A stretch of 7,795 nucleotides of DNA, taken from the NCBI GenBank assembly GCA_017395885.1, contig JAFQNM010000245.1, forward strand, positions 1 to 7,795, written 5' to 3'. Position numbers and translations under genes: made by a program. Position 1 is the stretch's first letter; each line of letters starts with the position of its first letter. Below the pieces are notes generated by a model. That model was given only the letters and a program-made list of their open reading frames with translations, did not search any database and was not told the DNA's origin. Positions 6,380-7,795 of the stretch are shown one piece after another. The stretch is from Clostridia bacterium. GTDB taxonomy: Bacteria; Bacillota; Clostridia; Oscillospirales; CAG-272.

Positions 6380-6661
6380 TCACAATAAGAAAGCGGCCAA
6401 TATGAGGGCCAGACCGCATATCAGAGCTTGAGCGGCAAAAAAGGCAAGAACTGCCACAGTGGTACGCAGCTTTTTCTTTCTTGCTCTTTTTTTGTATTCG
6501 GAGTAGGATTCGGTCAGCCTTATAGCCTCTCTGACCATATCGTTTTCGCAAAAGGCGCCGGCCCGGTCGGGAGTATCCTTGAGGATAAAATAAGCTTCCT
6601 CGAAATAGGGGCTGTCTGTCTTTTTCAGGTGTATTATTTTTTTCTGGCATCCTTTAATCAT
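6380..6661 (-). CDS. Small single-pass membrane protein of unknown function
   Basis: I do not recognise a named function. The 93-residue protein begins MIKGCQKKIIHLKKTDSPYF. It has a soluble part of about 58 residues with an aromatic/acidic motif SPYFEEAYFILKD (17-29), a strongly basic run KKRARKKK (57-64), and a C-terminal hydrophobic segment at about 67-93 ending FLL. The charge pattern predicts a cytoplasmic N-terminal domain and a tail-anchored membrane helix. The N-terminal pattern recalls short conserved hypothetical proteins of Clostridia (recollection only). The ATG at 6659-6661 has GGAG (6668-6671) 6 bases upstream, which supports real translation; the overlapping frame at 6375-6650 has no such site. 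It follows a terminator and sits directly before the RNase J promoter, in the same orientation. Confidence 0.8.
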   Translation of the reverse strand: MIKGCQKKIIHLKKTDSPYFEEAYFILKDTPDRAGAFCENDMVREAIRLTESYSEYKKRARKKKLRTTVAVLAFFAAQALICGLALILAAFLL

Positions 6662-6691
6662 ATGGTTCTCCGTTCATTTATATTCCTATGA

Positions 6692-6697
6692 ATTATA
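6692..6697 (-). promoter_or_regulatory. Candidate -10 box for the small membrane protein gene
   Basis: A TATAAT on the minus strand lies 31 bases before the ATG at 6661, but no good -35 hexamer is found 16-18 bases further upstream. An exact TTGACA at 6757-6762, overlapping the T tract of the preceding terminator, has no acceptable -10 at normal spacing (nearest TATTAT is 21 bases away). The gene probably has its own promoter in this 100-base gap, but its position is uncertain. Confidence 0.3.
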
Positions 6698-6760
6698 GAC
6701 ATAAAAAGGAATAATATTCGCCGATTTCAATAATAGCTTATTTAAGATAAAAAGAATGTC

Positions 6761-6795
6761 AAAAAAAGAACAGCTGCCGCTTTTTGCGGCAGCTG
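6761..6795 (-). terminator. Intrinsic terminator after the solute-binding protein gene
   Basis: On the minus strand a perfect 10-bp stem, CAGCTGCCGC (6786-6795) with GCGGCAGCTG (6771-6780), closes an A5 loop and is followed by TTCTTTTTTT (6761-6770). It starts 22 bases after the stop codon at 6818 and ends the upstream transcription unit. Confidence 0.95.
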
Positions 6796-6817
6796 CAGAT
6801 ATTGAATCTGTGAGTTA

Positions 6818-7795
6818 TCAGCCTTCCAGGCTCATTACGCTGTTGAAGAATTCGTCAAGAGCAGTCTCCATTTTTAGGGTGTTCCGTCTGTAGGTAGAAC
6901 CTGCAGCATTGGGGCTTGTGAACATTGCAGAATAAGAAGAGGTGATGGTTCCGAGCCCTCCTCCCCAGATATCCATGCTTCCCAGCATGTAGATAAGGTC
7001 ATAGTGAGCACTGCTTTTCATAAGCTTCAGCATGTCAATGATGTTTTCAGTATCCTCATCGTTAATTAAGGCGGCTGTTACTTCGCGGTATTTTGGAAGC
7101 AGCTGATAAGAAGAAATGTATGCCATGGATTCAAGGATAACGCCTGTTCTTTCAGGACCCGCGGTAGAAACGCTCATATTGCTCTTTGCAGGTACAGCAA
7201 ATACAGATGCAAGGCAATCAACCGAGCAGATGTACTCATTCTGATTGTTGTCGTACTTGGGCAGAGGAAGTATACCCAGGGAGTTATCACTGTCACCTAT
7301 CATTTCTGCAAGGAAAGGAGCTCCTGTCATGAAAAGAGAATGTCCGGAGCCGATTGCAGCATAAGACGCAAAAGTGTCATACTGAAAATCCGTGATATTC
7401 TTTGTATAAGAACTATTGGACATGATCTCATATATATCTTTGGCAATTCCTGCGGAAGTATCGGTGTAATAGTTAAGACTATAACCGGTGTGTTCAGCAG
7501 TTGCGAGAGTAACGCCGGCGCCGAAGCCGTAGACCTCACCGGTACCGGATATATCTGTTATTCCCCATACTTCGTCCGTATCAATAACTCCGCTATCGTT
7601 CACGTCATCGGAAACGAGCTGAATCGCAGTGAGAAAGGCATCCAGAGTCCAGTTTCCGTCATTGACCATGTCGTAGAAGTTGTCAACGCCAAGCTCCTCA
7701 TAAACACCGTACTTCTTGGCCACGGTATCGTTGAAAAATACGCAGTTAGCCCAAGCCTGCTCGTTCATTGTAATATCATTTGTGAAAATGTAAAG
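6818..7795 (-). CDS. Extracellular solute-binding protein, family 1-like (partial, N-terminus beyond window)
   Basis: This is the C-terminal part, 325 residues, of a secreted or lipid-anchored binding protein for an ABC importer, most likely of the carbohydrate-binding family 1 type. The reading frame stays open through the right edge (LYIFTNDIT precedes the first internal ATG at 7768), so that ATG is not the true start and the signal peptide is off the window. Family-like segments are FFNDTVAKKYG followed by a GNWTLDAFL segment, ILPLPKYDNNQNEY, and the late stretch ESMAYISS...LLPKYREVTAALI with DTENIIDMLKLM. A loop D-x-N-x-S-G-x-I-D-x-x-E at 7571-7606 fits a calcium-binding EF-hand-like loop. 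Aromatic residues are abundant, as in sugar binders. Partner permeases are not visible: a terminator follows directly, so they would be upstream or elsewhere. The substrate is unknown. Confidence 0.85.
   Translation of the reverse strand, partial: LYIFTNDITMNEQAWANCVFFNDTVAKKYGVYEELGVDNFYDMVNDGNWTLDAFLTAIQLVSDDVNDSGVIDTDEVWGITDISGTGEVYGFGAGVTLATAEHTGYSLNYYTDTSAGIAKDIYEIMSNSSYTKNITDFQYDTFASYAAIGSGHSLFMTGAPFLAEMIGDSDNSLGILPLPKYDNNQNEYICSVDCLASVFAVPAKSNMSVSTAGPERTGVILESMAYISSYQLLPKYREVTAALINDEDTENIIDMLKLMKSSAHYDLIYMLGSMDIWGGGLGTITSSYSAMFTSPNAAGSTYRRNTLKMETALDEFFNSVMSLEG

Noticed and set aside
6375..6650. Alternative 91-codon frame overlapping the small membrane protein
   Set aside because: No ribosome binding site, and an arginine/serine-rich composition without structure; the other frame has a good start site and a clear membrane helix.
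1..7795. Mobile element, CRISPR array, tRNA/rRNA or phage signals
   Set aside because: No transposase or integrase, no regularly spaced repeats, no tRNA-like cloverleaf and no paired terminal repeats were seen on reading both strands.

Overview
The window comes from a low-to-mid GC Gram-positive bacterium, most likely an anaerobic, gut-type Clostridia member (Oscillospirales or Lachnospirales style). This rests on strong AGGAGG-type ribosome binding sites, sigma-A promoters with full consensus hexamers, an RNase J, a clostridial lipoprotein signal peptide ending LSAC, and protein families common in that class. No marker gene fixes the genus. Every gene I can support is on the minus strand, so the window reads right to left.

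Right edge (7795 to 6761): the C-terminal two thirds of an extracellular solute-binding protein, probably for a sugar or similar ABC importer, followed by a strong intrinsic terminator. Centre (6661 to 2023): first a 93-residue single-pass membrane protein of unknown function. One base after its stop codon comes a perfect TTGACA-17-TATAAT promoter with a structured leader of about 160 nt. That promoter drives a tight four-gene unit: RNase J, a Dabb-domain protein, a U32 'peptidase' of the tRNA/rRNA-hydroxylation class, and undecaprenyl-diphosphatase UppP. A perfect 11-bp-stem terminator closes the unit. It joins RNA decay and probable RNA modification with lipid-carrier recycling for the cell wall.

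Left edge (2002 to 1): a polar amino-acid ABC importer in the order binding lipoprotein, permease, ATPase (cut by the window edge). It has a second perfect consensus promoter, a 19-bp inverted repeat just upstream of the -35 box, and an intrinsic terminator between the binding-protein gene and the permease gene. That layout fits regulated transcription with more binding protein made than membrane components.

I found no tRNA, rRNA, CRISPR array, mobile element or phage gene, and no non-coding stretch longer than about 200 bases. The genes are mostly ordinary. The more interesting signals are regulatory: the near-ARG-box palindrome, the RNase J leader, and the intra-operon terminator. Two protein details also stand out: an EF-hand-like loop in the partial solute-binding protein and the small membrane protein next to RNase J. 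I see no evidence for a wholly new system.
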